In this document: positions 1 through 6,711 of the stretch, in pieces
How positions within the stretch are numbered: position 1 is the stretch's first letter
How the letters are laid out: each line of letters opens with the position of its first letter
Source of the DNA: Bryobacterales bacterium
GTDB lineage: Bacteria; Acidobacteriota; Terriglobia; Bryobacterales; Bryobacteraceae
NCBI GenBank assembly: GCA_020853155.1
Contig: JADYZL010000175.1
Coordinates: forward strand, 1 to 6,711
Reading direction: 5' to 3'
DNA: 6,711 nt
Notes under the pieces: generated by a model
Told to the model about the DNA's origin: nothing
The model's input: only the letters and a program-made list of their open reading frames with translations
The model's database searches: none
Program-made: the position numbers and the translations under genes

Positions 1-82
1 AGAGATTTGTTTTCATCCGGCGTGGATTCGAATAAGTTTGAACTAGTCACCCGAATCCAAATCGGGCACCCTTGAGCCGCCC
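1..82 (+). other. Leader before the amidohydrolase-like gene; possible 3' end of an upstream gene
   Basis: This stretch is clearly richer in A and T than the rest of the window. All three + frames are open from the left edge to a nearby stop: TAA at 33-35, TAG at 44-46 and TGA at 73-75, so any of them could be the tail of an upstream gene. The frame ending at 33-35 reads RFVFIRRGFE, loosely like the C-terminal strand of amidohydrolases, which would fit a tandem amidohydrolase pair. The frame ending at 73-75 would leave only 7 bases before the next start. The sequence alone cannot decide between these and plain intergenic DNA. The stretch also holds an inverted repeat, listed separately. Confidence 0.35.
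23..59. repeat. 8-bp inverted repeat upstream of the amidohydrolase-like gene
   Basis: TGGATTCG at 23-30 is the exact reverse complement of CGAATCCA at 52-59, with 21 bases between. The left arm overlaps a perfect 8-bp palindrome, ATTCGAAT, at 26-33. No T-run follows, so it is not a classical intrinsic terminator. It could be a spaced operator, an RNA stem-loop in a leader or between genes, or chance. It is not a tRNA: the TTCGAAT string recalls a T-loop, but the flanks do not form a T-stem. Confidence 0.35.
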
Positions 83-1381
83 ATGACCGCAGGAGGATTC
101 TCATCCGCGAGGCCAAAGGACCGGCTGCTGATTCGCGGAGCCAGACAAATCGTCACATTGCAGGGGCCGGCGCGCATGCGGCAGGGCTTCGAACTGCGTG
201 AGGCGGGGGTTCTTCGCGACGCCTCGATTCTCGTGGAAGGCGGTCTCATCACGCAGGTGGGGAACGCCCGGCGTCTGGACAATCTGAAGGAAGCGGCGAA
301 GGCGCGCGTGATGGACGCGCGGAACCTGGTGATCGTACCCGGCTTCCTCGACGCCGCTCAAGACCTGCTGCCGCTCGCCGTGAGCGGTGATAACGGCGGC
401 GGCGTCCCCGGGGAGCGAGAAGGGCCACCCGGCGAACCGTTCGAGGAGCCAGCGGACTACAGCGACCACACGCTGAACACCGTGGCTCGAGCGCTAGAGC
501 GCGAACTCGGGAAACTCTCCCGGCTGGGAACGGCGTTCGCACAGTTCCGGCTGCGGTTTCCGAAGCAACCCGTTCTGCAAAGCCGCATCCTTCGAAATCT
601 ACTGCAGTTGGATCTGCCGGGCGGCAGTTTCCGGGCGGAGTTGCACTTCCCGCGGCTGCCGGATTTCGGCGCGGATGACGGCGCCCTGTTCCGGCAACGG
701 CTGCCGGCGGCGGCAAAGGGCTATTGGAAGCGCCTGGAGACTTCGCTCGCGGTGAGCGTTCGATCCGCGGCGCTGCGGGATTTCCATGCACCGGAGCGGT
801 TGCACGCGCTGCGCAGAGTTCACGGGGGCCTGCCCTGTTTTCTGACCTCGCCGGAGACGCTGGACGCGGAAGCGCTGCTCTCCGCAGGCAGCGGCAGCGC
901 AAGCACGGTGATCGGGCTCCCGCCGGAGCGCGGTGAGGTGCGCGAAGCCGCGGCGCAGTTAGACGTGCCGTGGATTGTGCCCGGCGGGGAGCTTGGCCTC
1001 GCTGGTGGATGGCAGGGCCAGGCGCTGCGCGGCACGCTCGATTGCGGCATGCGGGTGGCGCTCAGTTCGGGATACGACGTGAACCGGCCGGGATGCGCAT
1101 CGCCGTTCGCGCTGGCGCCCATTCTGCGCCGGGAAGCCGGGCTCGAACCGGCGGAGATTTTGCAGCTTTCGATCGCGAATCTTGCGTACGCCCTGGATCT
1201 GGGGCACCGGCTCGGCTCCATTCAAGCGGGGAACGATGCGAGCTTCTCCATTCTCGAATGCGAGGATTACCGGGAGATCGGCAGGCACCTGGGGCTGCCC
1301 CCGGTGCTGGCCTCGTTCCGGCGGGGCGTACCGATGGAGAAGCGCCTCCGGGTACGCGAGGAAGCGGGCGGAGACTGGTGA
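83..1381 (+). CDS. Amidohydrolase-fold protein (imidazolonepropionase-like) lacking the metal-binding motif; probable pseudoenzyme
   Basis: The protein has 432 residues, about the length of HutI and related amidohydrolases. Residues 15-26 (LLIRGARQIVTL), 48-60 (ILVEGGLITQVG) and 82-90 (PGFLD at 86-90) match the N-terminal beta-sandwich and first barrel strand. Residues 355-391 (EPAEILQLSIANLAYAL, then LGSIQAGNDASFSIL) and 395-415 match the C-terminal part, including the DYREI..HLG.P pattern seen in HutI-like proteins. The HxH that should follow PGF-D is replaced by A92-Q93-D94. A Gly/Pro/Glu-rich low-complexity stretch follows at 102-127. I find no counterpart of the later metal-binding histidines, and the catalytic Asp region near 326-336 (VALSSGYDVNR) is altered. 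The frame is intact with strong third-position GC, so it looks maintained rather than decayed. It has no signal peptide and is probably cytoplasmic. ATG at 83 is the only normal start before the first strand. An AGGAGG at 91-96 lies inside the gene and precedes no usable start. Family placement is fairly sure; function is unknown. Confidence 0.8.
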   Translation: MTAGGFSSARPKDRLLIRGARQIVTLQGPARMRQGFELREAGVLRDASILVEGGLITQVGNARRLDNLKEAAKARVMDARNLVIVPGFLDAAQDLLPLAVSGDNGGGVPGEREGPPGEPFEEPADYSDHTLNTVARALERELGKLSRLGTAFAQFRLRFPKQPVLQSRILRNLLQLDLPGGSFRAELHFPRLPDFGADDGALFRQRLPAAAKGYWKRLETSLAVSVRSAALRDFHAPERLHALRRVHGGLPCFLTSPETLDAEALLSAGSGSASTVIGLPPERGEVREAAAQLDVPWIVPGGELGLAGGWQGQALRGTLDCGMRVALSSGYDVNRPGCASPFALAPILRREAGLEPAEILQLSIANLAYALDLGHRLGSIQAGNDASFSILECEDYREIGRHLGLPPVLASFRRGVPMEKRLRVREEAGGDW

Positions 1382-1431
1382 ACCCTTCGTGAAGCCAGGG
1401 CGCGAGCGTACCCCGGAAGCCTCACAGCCGT

Positions 1432-1437
1432 TACACT
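1432..1437 (+). promoter_or_regulatory. Possible -10 element for lipA
   Basis: TACACT shares the key first, second and last bases with the TATAAT consensus. It lies only 4 bases before the lipA GTG. No convincing -35 box is seen about 17 bases upstream (TACCCC at 1409-1414). If real, transcription would begin at or within a few bases of the start codon, giving a leaderless or nearly leaderless mRNA. The surrounding gap at 1382-1441 shows no other clear signal and no terminator. Confidence 0.3.
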
Positions 1438-1441
1438 GGAA

Positions 1442-2344
1442 GTGAGTACCGTGCTTATTCCCATCGACACCCTGACACAGAAGGGCAACCGCCCGGATTG
1501 GCTGAAGGCGCCCGCGCCGGTAGGTGAGAATTATCATGACCTGAAGCGGCTGGTGGGCGACCTGAAGCTGCACACGGTTTGCGAAAGCGCGGCGTGCCCG
1601 AATATCGGGGAGTGCTGGAACCACCGGACCGCGACGTTCATGATCCTGGGCAACGTGTGTACGCGGCGCTGCGGGTTCTGCAACGTGCAGAAGGGCGTCC
1701 CCCTCGAAGTGGATGTGGACGAGCCCCGGCGGATCGCGGAAGCCGTGGAAACGCTGCAATTGCGCTTCGCGGTGGTCACGAGCGTGAACCGGGACGATCG
1801 CAAGGACGGCGGCTCGGAACATTTCGCGATGGTGATTCGCGCCATCCGCGAACGGGTGCCCGAGTGCAAGGTGGAGGTGCTGGTTCCCGACTTCCAGGGC
1901 CGCCACGAATCGATGGATCTGGTGCTCGATGCGAGCCCGGACATCCTCAACCACAACACGGAGACCGTGCCGCGGCTTTACCGCCAGGTGCGGCTGGGCG
2001 CGAGCTTCGAGCGATCGCTTGACATGCTGGCATACGCAAAGCAACGGCGCCCCGATATCCCCACGAAATCCGGGCTGATGGTGGGCCTTGGCGAGACGCT
2101 GGACGAAGTGAAGAACGTGATGCGAGACCTGCGGCGCAGCGACGTGGACATCCTCACGGTGGGCCAGTATCTGCGCCCCACGCTCAACCACCTGCCGGTG
2201 ATCCGCTACGTGCACCCGGACGAGTTCACGGAGATCCGCGAGTTCGGGCAAGCGCTCGGCTTTCAGCACGTGGAGAGCGGCCCGCTCGTGCGCAGTTCCT
2301 ACCACGCCGCCTCCCACGCCGCGAAGGCGCTCAGCCCGGCTTGA
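1442..2344 (+). CDS. lipA: Lipoyl synthase (radical SAM)
   Basis: LipA inserts two sulfur atoms at C6 and C8 of the octanoyl chain carried on lipoyl domains of 2-oxoacid dehydrogenases or glycine cleavage H protein; it is cytoplasmic. All hallmarks are present in the 300 residues. The auxiliary [4Fe-4S] cluster motif C47-x4-C52-x5-C58 lies in TVCESAACPNIGECWN. The radical-SAM motif is C73-x3-C77-x2-C80 (CTRRCGFC). VTSVNRDDRKDGG lies at 112-124, and the C-terminal RSSY at 284-287 supplies the serine ligand of the auxiliary cluster. PDWLK (18-22) and GENY (28-31) mark the usual N-terminal region, so the protein is full length. The start is GTG at 1442; a second in-frame GTG at 1451 would shorten it by three residues. 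Neither has a Shine-Dalgarno. The gene lies 60 bases after the amidohydrolase-like gene on the same strand. Its partner octanoyltransferase LipB is not in the window. Confidence 0.97.
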   Translation: MSTVLIPIDTLTQKGNRPDWLKAPAPVGENYHDLKRLVGDLKLHTVCESAACPNIGECWNHRTATFMILGNVCTRRCGFCNVQKGVPLEVDVDEPRRIAEAVETLQLRFAVVTSVNRDDRKDGGSEHFAMVIRAIRERVPECKVEVLVPDFQGRHESMDLVLDASPDILNHNTETVPRLYRQVRLGASFERSLDMLAYAKQRRPDIPTKSGLMVGLGETLDEVKNVMRDLRRSDVDILTVGQYLRPTLNHLPVIRYVHPDEFTEIREFGQALGFQHVESGPLVRSSYHAASHAAKALSPA

Positions 2345-2358
2345 GGGATCGTCAGTGG

Positions 2359-2377
2359 GGCGCGGCTAGAGCGCGCC
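2359..2377. terminator. GC hairpin between convergent genes, possible terminator
   Basis: GGCGCG at 2359-2364 pairs perfectly with CGCGCC at 2372-2377 around a 7-base loop, 14 bases after the lipA stop and 36 bases past the sulfatase stop. There is no T-run on either side, so it is not a standard intrinsic terminator. It may still end or protect both convergent transcripts. The remainder of the 2345-2413 gap shows nothing else. Confidence 0.35.
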
Positions 2378-2413
2378 AAGACTCCACGGAACGGGCCGAA
2401 CGCATCGATCCAT

Positions 2414-3910
2414 CTATGGCGCAACGCGTTCGGGCAGCCGGTCGTATTCCAGCGTGCCGCCGGTGAGCCGCGTAACGCCGCCGCCCCCGTGGCGCTCCTG
2501 CCGCCGAATTTCCGGGACCTGCGCATTCATGCGGTCAAACATCCCCTTGAGCCGCTGAACCACTTCCGGGTTGGCCGCGGAGACATCGTGCCTCTCGCCG
2601 GGATCGGCCTCCAGATCGAACAGCATCATCGGCTTGGCGGGGTCGCCTTCCCGCGAGCCGGGATAGACGCTGGGGTTCGGCTGCTCGAACTGAGCGATCA
2701 TCGTGACGCCATCGGGTCCGCGAGGGTCTACCCATCGAGCCGCTTCCTCCGGGTTCTGGTAGACGGGACCCGATCGCGGGGCCAGCACATGCAGTTTCCA
2801 TTTGCCGCTGCGAACGGTCGCGAGTTGCGCGCCGGACATGGAGTAGACCGCCTCGTGGGGGCTCTTCGCGCCGGGCTGGGTCATGAGCGGCCAGATATCG
2901 CGGCCGTCCAGTTCCCTGCCCTCCGGCAGCGGCGCGCCGGCAAGGCCGCACAAGGTGGGCAGCGCATCGATGACGCCCGCGAGTTCCGCGGTGACAAGCC
3001 CAGGCGGGATGCGGCCCGGGAAACGGGCGATGAACGGCACACGCAGGCCGCCTTCAAACGAGGTGGACTTCATCCCGCGCAGCCCGGCCGTGCTGCCGCC
3101 GAACCAGGGGCCGTTGTCGGAAGCGAAGATCACGAGCGTGTTGCGGTCAAGATCGAGGCGCTTCAGGGTATCGAAGATGCGCCCGCATTCGTGATCGAGT
3201 TCGCGCATCACGTCTGAATAAAGATCTCCCCTGGTTTCGAACGTATAGAATTCCTCGGACGCCGCGAGTGGCTTGTGAGGCATCGCGTGGGGCAGGTAGA
3301 GAAAGAAGGGGGAGGTGCGATGGCGCTCGATGAAATCGATCGCGCGGTCCGTGTACTGCCGTGTAATCGTCGGCAGAAATACCGGATACTCGGCTACTCG
3401 TTCGTTCTCCACGATCTGCACCGGGCGCATGTCGCTCGAGTAAAGAATCCCGTAGTATTCGTCGAACCCCTGCGTGCGGGGAAGAAACTTCTCCGTGTGC
3501 CCGAGGTGCCACTTGCCGATGCAACAGGAACGATAGCCTTTGGGCTTTAGCGCCTCCGCGATGGTGACCTCGCCGGCGGGCAGACCGAAGTCGTTGATGC
3601 CCGCGTCCGGCGCGGGGTTGAAAACCATGCCGCTGCGGAAGGGGTAGCGGCCCGTGAGCAGGGAGCAGCGAGAGGGGGCGCAATACGGGGTTGGCGCATA
3701 GAAGTTCGTGAAACGAACGCCCTCGGCGGCCAACTGGTCAATCCGCCGCGTCTTGTGCGCGGTGGCGCCGTAGCAACTGAGGTCTCCGTAGCCGAGGTCG
3801 TCCGCGAAGATGAGAACGATATTTGGCGGGGGCTGCTGTGCCTGCAGGCTGCCTTGCAAGCCCAGCCCGGCGGCGCCGAGGGCGGCGTGGAGAAACGTAC
3901 GTCGATTCAT
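2414..3910 (-). CDS. Formylglycine-dependent sulfatase (arylsulfatase A-like, S1 family) with Tat signal
   Basis: The enzyme hydrolyses sulfate esters; the exact substrate cannot be read from sequence. The 498 residues begin with a twin-arginine signal: N-R-R-T-F-L at 2-7, a hydrophobic stretch at 8-22 and a likely cleavage site after LQA at 22-24. This predicts export of a folded enzyme to the periplasm or beyond. The catalytic motif C77-A-P-S-R81 carries the cysteine that becomes formylglycine. Metal ligands are D37 and D38 (FADDLGYGD) and D265-N266 (ASDNGP). Other active-site residues are K133 and H135 (GKWHLG), H208 (LPHAMPHKP) and K281 (GMKSTSFEGG). The C-terminal subdomain includes GKWKLH (369-374) and LFDLEADPGERHDV (430-443). 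A Gly-rich tail, roughly 470-498, is less typical. The start is fixed by the signal peptide. It lies 6 bases after the receptor stop, with ACCACC between and no Shine-Dalgarno, which suggests translational coupling. No maturase (FGE or anSME) is present here. Confidence 0.95.
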   Translation of the reverse strand: MNRRTFLHAALGAAGLGLQGSLQAQQPPPNIVLIFADDLGYGDLSCYGATAHKTRRIDQLAAEGVRFTNFYAPTPYCAPSRCSLLTGRYPFRSGMVFNPAPDAGINDFGLPAGEVTIAEALKPKGYRSCCIGKWHLGHTEKFLPRTQGFDEYYGILYSSDMRPVQIVENERVAEYPVFLPTITRQYTDRAIDFIERHRTSPFFLYLPHAMPHKPLAASEEFYTFETRGDLYSDVMRELDHECGRIFDTLKRLDLDRNTLVIFASDNGPWFGGSTAGLRGMKSTSFEGGLRVPFIARFPGRIPPGLVTAELAGVIDALPTLCGLAGAPLPEGRELDGRDIWPLMTQPGAKSPHEAVYSMSGAQLATVRSGKWKLHVLAPRSGPVYQNPEEAARWVDPRGPDGVTMIAQFEQPNPSVYPGSREGDPAKPMMLFDLEADPGERHDVSAANPEVVQRLKGMFDRMNAQVPEIRRQERHGGGGVTRLTGGTLEYDRLPERVAP

Positions 3911-3916
3911 GGTGGT

Positions 3917-6711
3917 TTAGAAATAGAACTTCAGGGCAAGCTGCATTGTACGCGCTTCGGCGGCGCTGCTGATCTGCGCCACCTGCGCGTTGCCAATCGC
4001 GGCATTCGGGTTGCCGAAATTGGCCCGGTTGAATGCGTTATACATCTCCCACCGGAACTGGGCGCGGTAACGCTCACCGATCGGGAAATCCCGCTGGACA
4101 TTGATGTTCGCGGTGAAATCGCCAGGGCCGATGAGGATGCCGCGCCCTGCGTTGCCGAACGTGAACTGCGGACCGGCGACGAACGCGGTTGGATCGAACC
4201 AACGGTCAATGGTGCGCTCGCCATCCGGGAGATTTCCATCGGCCAGGCGATTCGGGCGGTCTCCGCCTCCGCCCGCGGAGTTGGAGATCGCGGCCGCGAG
4301 GGTTGGGGTGAAGCGCTCGCCAGAACTCGCGCTCCAGACGCCGCTGAGGTTCCAGTTGCCGAGAATCCACGAGACGGGGCCGCTCGTGAGGTACTTGCGT
4401 TTTGCACCGAAAGGCAACTCCCACACGTGGTTGAACACCAGGATGTTCCTCCGGTCTTCCGGCATGGAGCCCCATTCGCATGCGGTGCAGCGGGCGTCCT
4501 GCGGCGGGCCGTTTCCACCGCCGTTGATATTGTTGGAGTTCGACATGTACTTCGCGAATGTGTAGGAGAGGGAGGCCGAAAGTCCCGCGGTCATCCGGCG
4601 CTCCACGCGCACCTGCAAGCCGTGATACTTCGCCGCGCCGTAGTTCGTGCGGTAATTGAGATTCACAAGATTCGGATTCCGCTGGTAGTATGGGCGCCTC
4701 GGGTTCTGTGCGCCGGCGCCCGGGACGGATTGATTCAGATTGATGGTGGAGAGCAGCCCGTTTGTACGCGTTCCGACGTAGGATACATCCACGAGGAGAT
4801 CCTTGATCAACTCCCGCTGCACGCCCGCGCTCCACTGGCTTACGCGGGTGGATTGAAGGTTGTAATCCCAGGCGTTGGGGCTGCCCCCGGAGAGCGCGGC
4901 GAGGTTGTCGCGGTCTGGCGCAACCGGAGTTTCAAGGCCGTTCCTCAGGAGAGCGGAGGGGGCCGCATTCTGGTCCGTGGCAACCACTTGCGCGAAGTAG
5001 AAGGGCAGATTCTTGTACAACTGCCCGCCACCCTGCCCGGCTTCCACGTAGGAGACGCCCAGACCGGCGCGAAACACCGTCTTCCGGTCTTCGGTGAGCA
5101 TGTAGGTTAAGCCGGTGCGCGGCGCGAAATTGTTCAGATCGAGATTGCGAAGGCGCCGATTGGCTCCGCTGCCCGAAGCAATTTCCAGTTGCGCGGTATC
5201 GATATTGAAGTTCGACCAACGATCGTAGACCTCATAAGGAGGCGCCTGGATATCGTGGCGCAAGCCGAAGTTCCAGGTGAGGCGGTTGTTGACGCGCCAG
5301 GTATCGTCAATGAACGCGCCGCTATTCCAGAAGCGCATCCCGAAGGTGCCGGCAAGGATATTCCGGTTGACCCCGTTGTATGCGCCCAGGGCGTAATCCG
5401 CAAGCGCGGTGGCGGCGCTGGACGTGCCGATTTGCCGCGTGAACTGTCCGTTGAAGGTGAACGTGCCCCGAGTCGGAAACGCGGAGAATCCGTTGAAGCG
5501 GTGCCGAATTAGAATCCCACCGGCTTTCAGTGTGTGATTCCCGGTGGTCCAGGTGACCACATCTTCGAATTGAAAGGAGGTCATCTGGCTGGTTTCCGGA
5601 AATGTGGAAGCATCGCCGAGAGTCTGGAACCCGGAGACGTTCATGGCCGGCAGCCCGCCCGACTTATCGTTGATGTTGATGCCCGGGATTCCCACGGCGT
5701 CCGCACTGTTGAAAGCGTTGTTCAACGGATTAATGTTCTGGTTCCAGCGCACCACGCCGATGCGCGCCTCATTCAGCAGCGTGGGCGAGAACACCTTCAC
5801 GTGGTTGAGCACGCCGGACTGATTGCGGAGGGGCGTGGTGGTGCCGCTGCTCGGGCCGGTTGAGGAAAGATATTCCCCGATGGGCACGTTCCCCGCGTTC
5901 CCCACGGGCAACACGCCGGGCGTTTCGAGATTGGTGTCGTCGAAGCTGTATTTGAAGAAGAAGCGATCCGCCTGCCCAAGGTTCTGATCGAGTTTGACGT
6001 CAAATTGATCCGTGCGCTGCTTGATCTTCGGGTTGTAGGCGAAGTTGCGCGTGGTTCCAGCGGAGGTGGGCTGGGGCAGCAGCGCGATCACGCTACGCGC
6101 GGCGGGATCGATGCGGGAGACCGGGATCTGGTTGCCTGCGAAGGGCGCCCGCTGTCTGGCTCCGTTCGACCCGATGACGGTGTTAAAAGGATCGAATACG
6201 CCAGCACCGAGAGCGCTGAAGTTTCCGGTTGCGAACCCTTCCCGCTGCGCAAGCGTGGGAATGGTGGAAACTGCGCCGAGAGGCCGCCGGACACGGATTC
6301 CCTGATAGTCCGCGAAATAGAACGTGCGGTCCTTCCGGATGGGCCCTCCCACGGTGCCGCCGAATTCATTTCGCCGCAGAGCCGGACGTTCCACCCCGGC
6401 GCGGTTATTGAAGAAGCCGTTGGCGTCGAACTTATCGTTGCGCACAAACTCGTAGAGGCTGCCCCGCACGCGATTGGTTCCCGACTTCGTCTGCACGATC
6501 GTAATCGCGCCGGCGGCGATGCCGTACTCCGCGGAGTAGTTGCTGGTAAGCACGCGCATCTCCTGGATGGAATCGACCGTCGGTACCATGATGAGCGTGC
6601 TCAGCCAAAGATTGCGGTTCACCATGCCGTCGATGAAGTAGCTGTTGTTCTGGGCGCTCGAACCATTCACGCTAATGTTCGTATTGCCCCGCATGGCGTA
6701 AGGCGAGGTGG
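3917..6711 (-). CDS. Oar-like TonB-dependent outer-membrane receptor, N-terminus beyond window
   Basis: This is an outer-membrane beta-barrel transporter that takes up a ligand too large for porins, powered by TonB-ExbBD. The frame stays open to the right edge, with TSPYA encoded before the first visible Met (6694), so that Met is internal. Signal peptide, any carboxypeptidase-like regulatory domain and the TonB box lie outside. Counting from that Met, 925 residues are visible. The plug region spans 1-80: NISVNG, YFIDG, VPTVDSIQEMRV, SNYSAEYG and TKSGTNRVRGSLYEF. The plug/barrel boundary has FGGTVGGPI (111-119), FYFADYQGIRVRR (125-137), STIPT (143-147), and IPVSRIDPAA (190-199). The barrel runs to a C-terminal aromatic, MQLALKFYF, the usual BAM-targeting end. 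EDRRNILVFNHVWELPFG (746-763) is typical of Oar receptors. The only two cysteines, C736 and C739, sit close together in a probable surface loop. No SusD partner is seen; the sulfatase follows 6 bases downstream. The ligand is unknown. Confidence 0.93.
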   Translation of the reverse strand, partial: TSPYAMRGNTNISVNGSSAQNNSYFIDGMVNRNLWLSTLIMVPTVDSIQEMRVLTSNYSAEYGIAAGAITIVQTKSGTNRVRGSLYEFVRNDKFDANGFFNNRAGVERPALRRNEFGGTVGGPIRKDRTFYFADYQGIRVRRPLGAVSTIPTLAQREGFATGNFSALGAGVFDPFNTVIGSNGARQRAPFAGNQIPVSRIDPAARSVIALLPQPTSAGTTRNFAYNPKIKQRTDQFDVKLDQNLGQADRFFFKYSFDDTNLETPGVLPVGNAGNVPIGEYLSSTGPSSGTTTPLRNQSGVLNHVKVFSPTLLNEARIGVVRWNQNINPLNNAFNSADAVGIPGININDKSGGLPAMNVSGFQTLGDASTFPETSQMTSFQFEDVVTWTTGNHTLKAGGILIRHRFNGFSAFPTRGTFTFNGQFTRQIGTSSAATALADYALGAYNGVNRNILAGTFGMRFWNSGAFIDDTWRVNNRLTWNFGLRHDIQAPPYEVYDRWSNFNIDTAQLEIASGSGANRRLRNLDLNNFAPRTGLTYMLTEDRKTVFRAGLGVSYVEAGQGGGQLYKNLPFYFAQVVATDQNAAPSALLRNGLETPVAPDRDNLAALSGGSPNAWDYNLQSTRVSQWSAGVQRELIKDLLVDVSYVGTRTNGLLSTINLNQSVPGAGAQNPRRPYYQRNPNLVNLNYRTNYGAAKYHGLQVRVERRMTAGLSASLSYTFAKYMSNSNNINGGGNGPPQDARCTACEWGSMPEDRRNILVFNHVWELPFGAKRKYLTSGPVSWILGNWNLSGVWSASSGERFTPTLAAAISNSAGGGGDRPNRLADGNLPDGERTIDRWFDPTAFVAGPQFTFGNAGRGILIGPGDFTANINVQRDFPIGERYRAQFRWEMYNAFNRANFGNPNAAIGNAQVAQISSAAEARTMQLALKFYF

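Noticed and set aside
24..58. Part of a tRNA, suggested by GGATTCGAAT
   Set aside because: The flanking bases do not form a T-stem, no acceptor or anticodon arm is found, and no CCA end is present.
91..96. AGGAGG as a Shine-Dalgarno giving a later start for the amidohydrolase-like gene
   Set aside because: No ATG, GTG or TTG in the gene's frame follows at a useful distance, and a start further in would delete the first conserved strand (residues 15-26).
340..470. Frameshift as the cause of the missing HxH in the amidohydrolase-like protein
   Set aside because: The adjacent frame around 345-400 does not supply an H-x-H motif after PGF. Codon use stays consistent in the annotated frame on both sides.
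959..2317. A 452-codon open frame on the - strand opposite lipA and the end of the amidohydrolase-like gene
   Set aside because: It is antisense to a certain gene (lipA). The predicted protein is rich in His, Arg and Val with no recognisable domain, as expected from GC-rich codon shadows.
3755..5110. A 451-codon open frame on the + strand opposite the receptor and sulfatase start
   Set aside because: It runs across the junction of two well-supported - strand genes and has no recognisable motif. It is a GC-driven shadow frame.
6692..6694. ATG as the true start of the receptor
   Set aside because: The frame is open to the right edge (TSPYA before the Met). The first residues already lie within the plug domain (NISVNG, YFIDG), with no signal peptide, so the gene is cut by the window.

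Overview
The window is GC-rich, with codons ending mostly in G or C. It holds two genes on the + strand followed, tail to tail, by two genes on the - strand. The gene content suggests a soil-type Acidobacteriota member (Solibacter/Bryobacter-like): an Oar-type TonB-dependent receptor with the signature strings common in that phylum, a Tat-exported sulfatase and a HutI-like amidohydrolase. This taxonomic call is inference from protein style, since the window carries no marker RNA.

Layout. Positions 1-82 are an AT-richer leader with an inverted repeat and possibly the last codons of an upstream gene. Positions 83-1381 (+) encode a 432-residue amidohydrolase-fold protein. Its N- and C-terminal parts are recognisable, but the usual metal-binding residues are gone, so it looks like a pseudoenzyme. 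Positions 1442-2344 (+) encode lipoyl synthase LipA with all cluster ligands intact. It starts at GTG with no Shine-Dalgarno and sits just behind a -10-like TACACT. A 69-base convergent gap holds a GC hairpin. Positions 3910-2414 (-) encode a complete formylglycine sulfatase with a twin-arginine signal. Positions 6711-3917 (-) encode most of an outer-membrane TonB-dependent receptor whose N-terminus lies beyond the right edge.

How the genes work together. The receptor and sulfatase are 6 bases apart and almost certainly co-transcribed from a promoter outside the window. The simplest reading is an uptake unit: the receptor imports a sulfated or otherwise bulky ligand, and the exported sulfatase removes sulfate ester. 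No SusD-like lipoprotein, glycoside hydrolase or sulfatase-maturing enzyme is visible. LipA is housekeeping, making the lipoyl cofactor of 2-oxoacid dehydrogenases and the glycine cleavage system. No functional tie between LipA and the upstream amidohydrolase-like protein is evident beyond shared direction. No CRISPR array, insertion sequence, rRNA or tRNA was seen. The most unusual item is the conserved-looking but catalytically stripped amidohydrolase.
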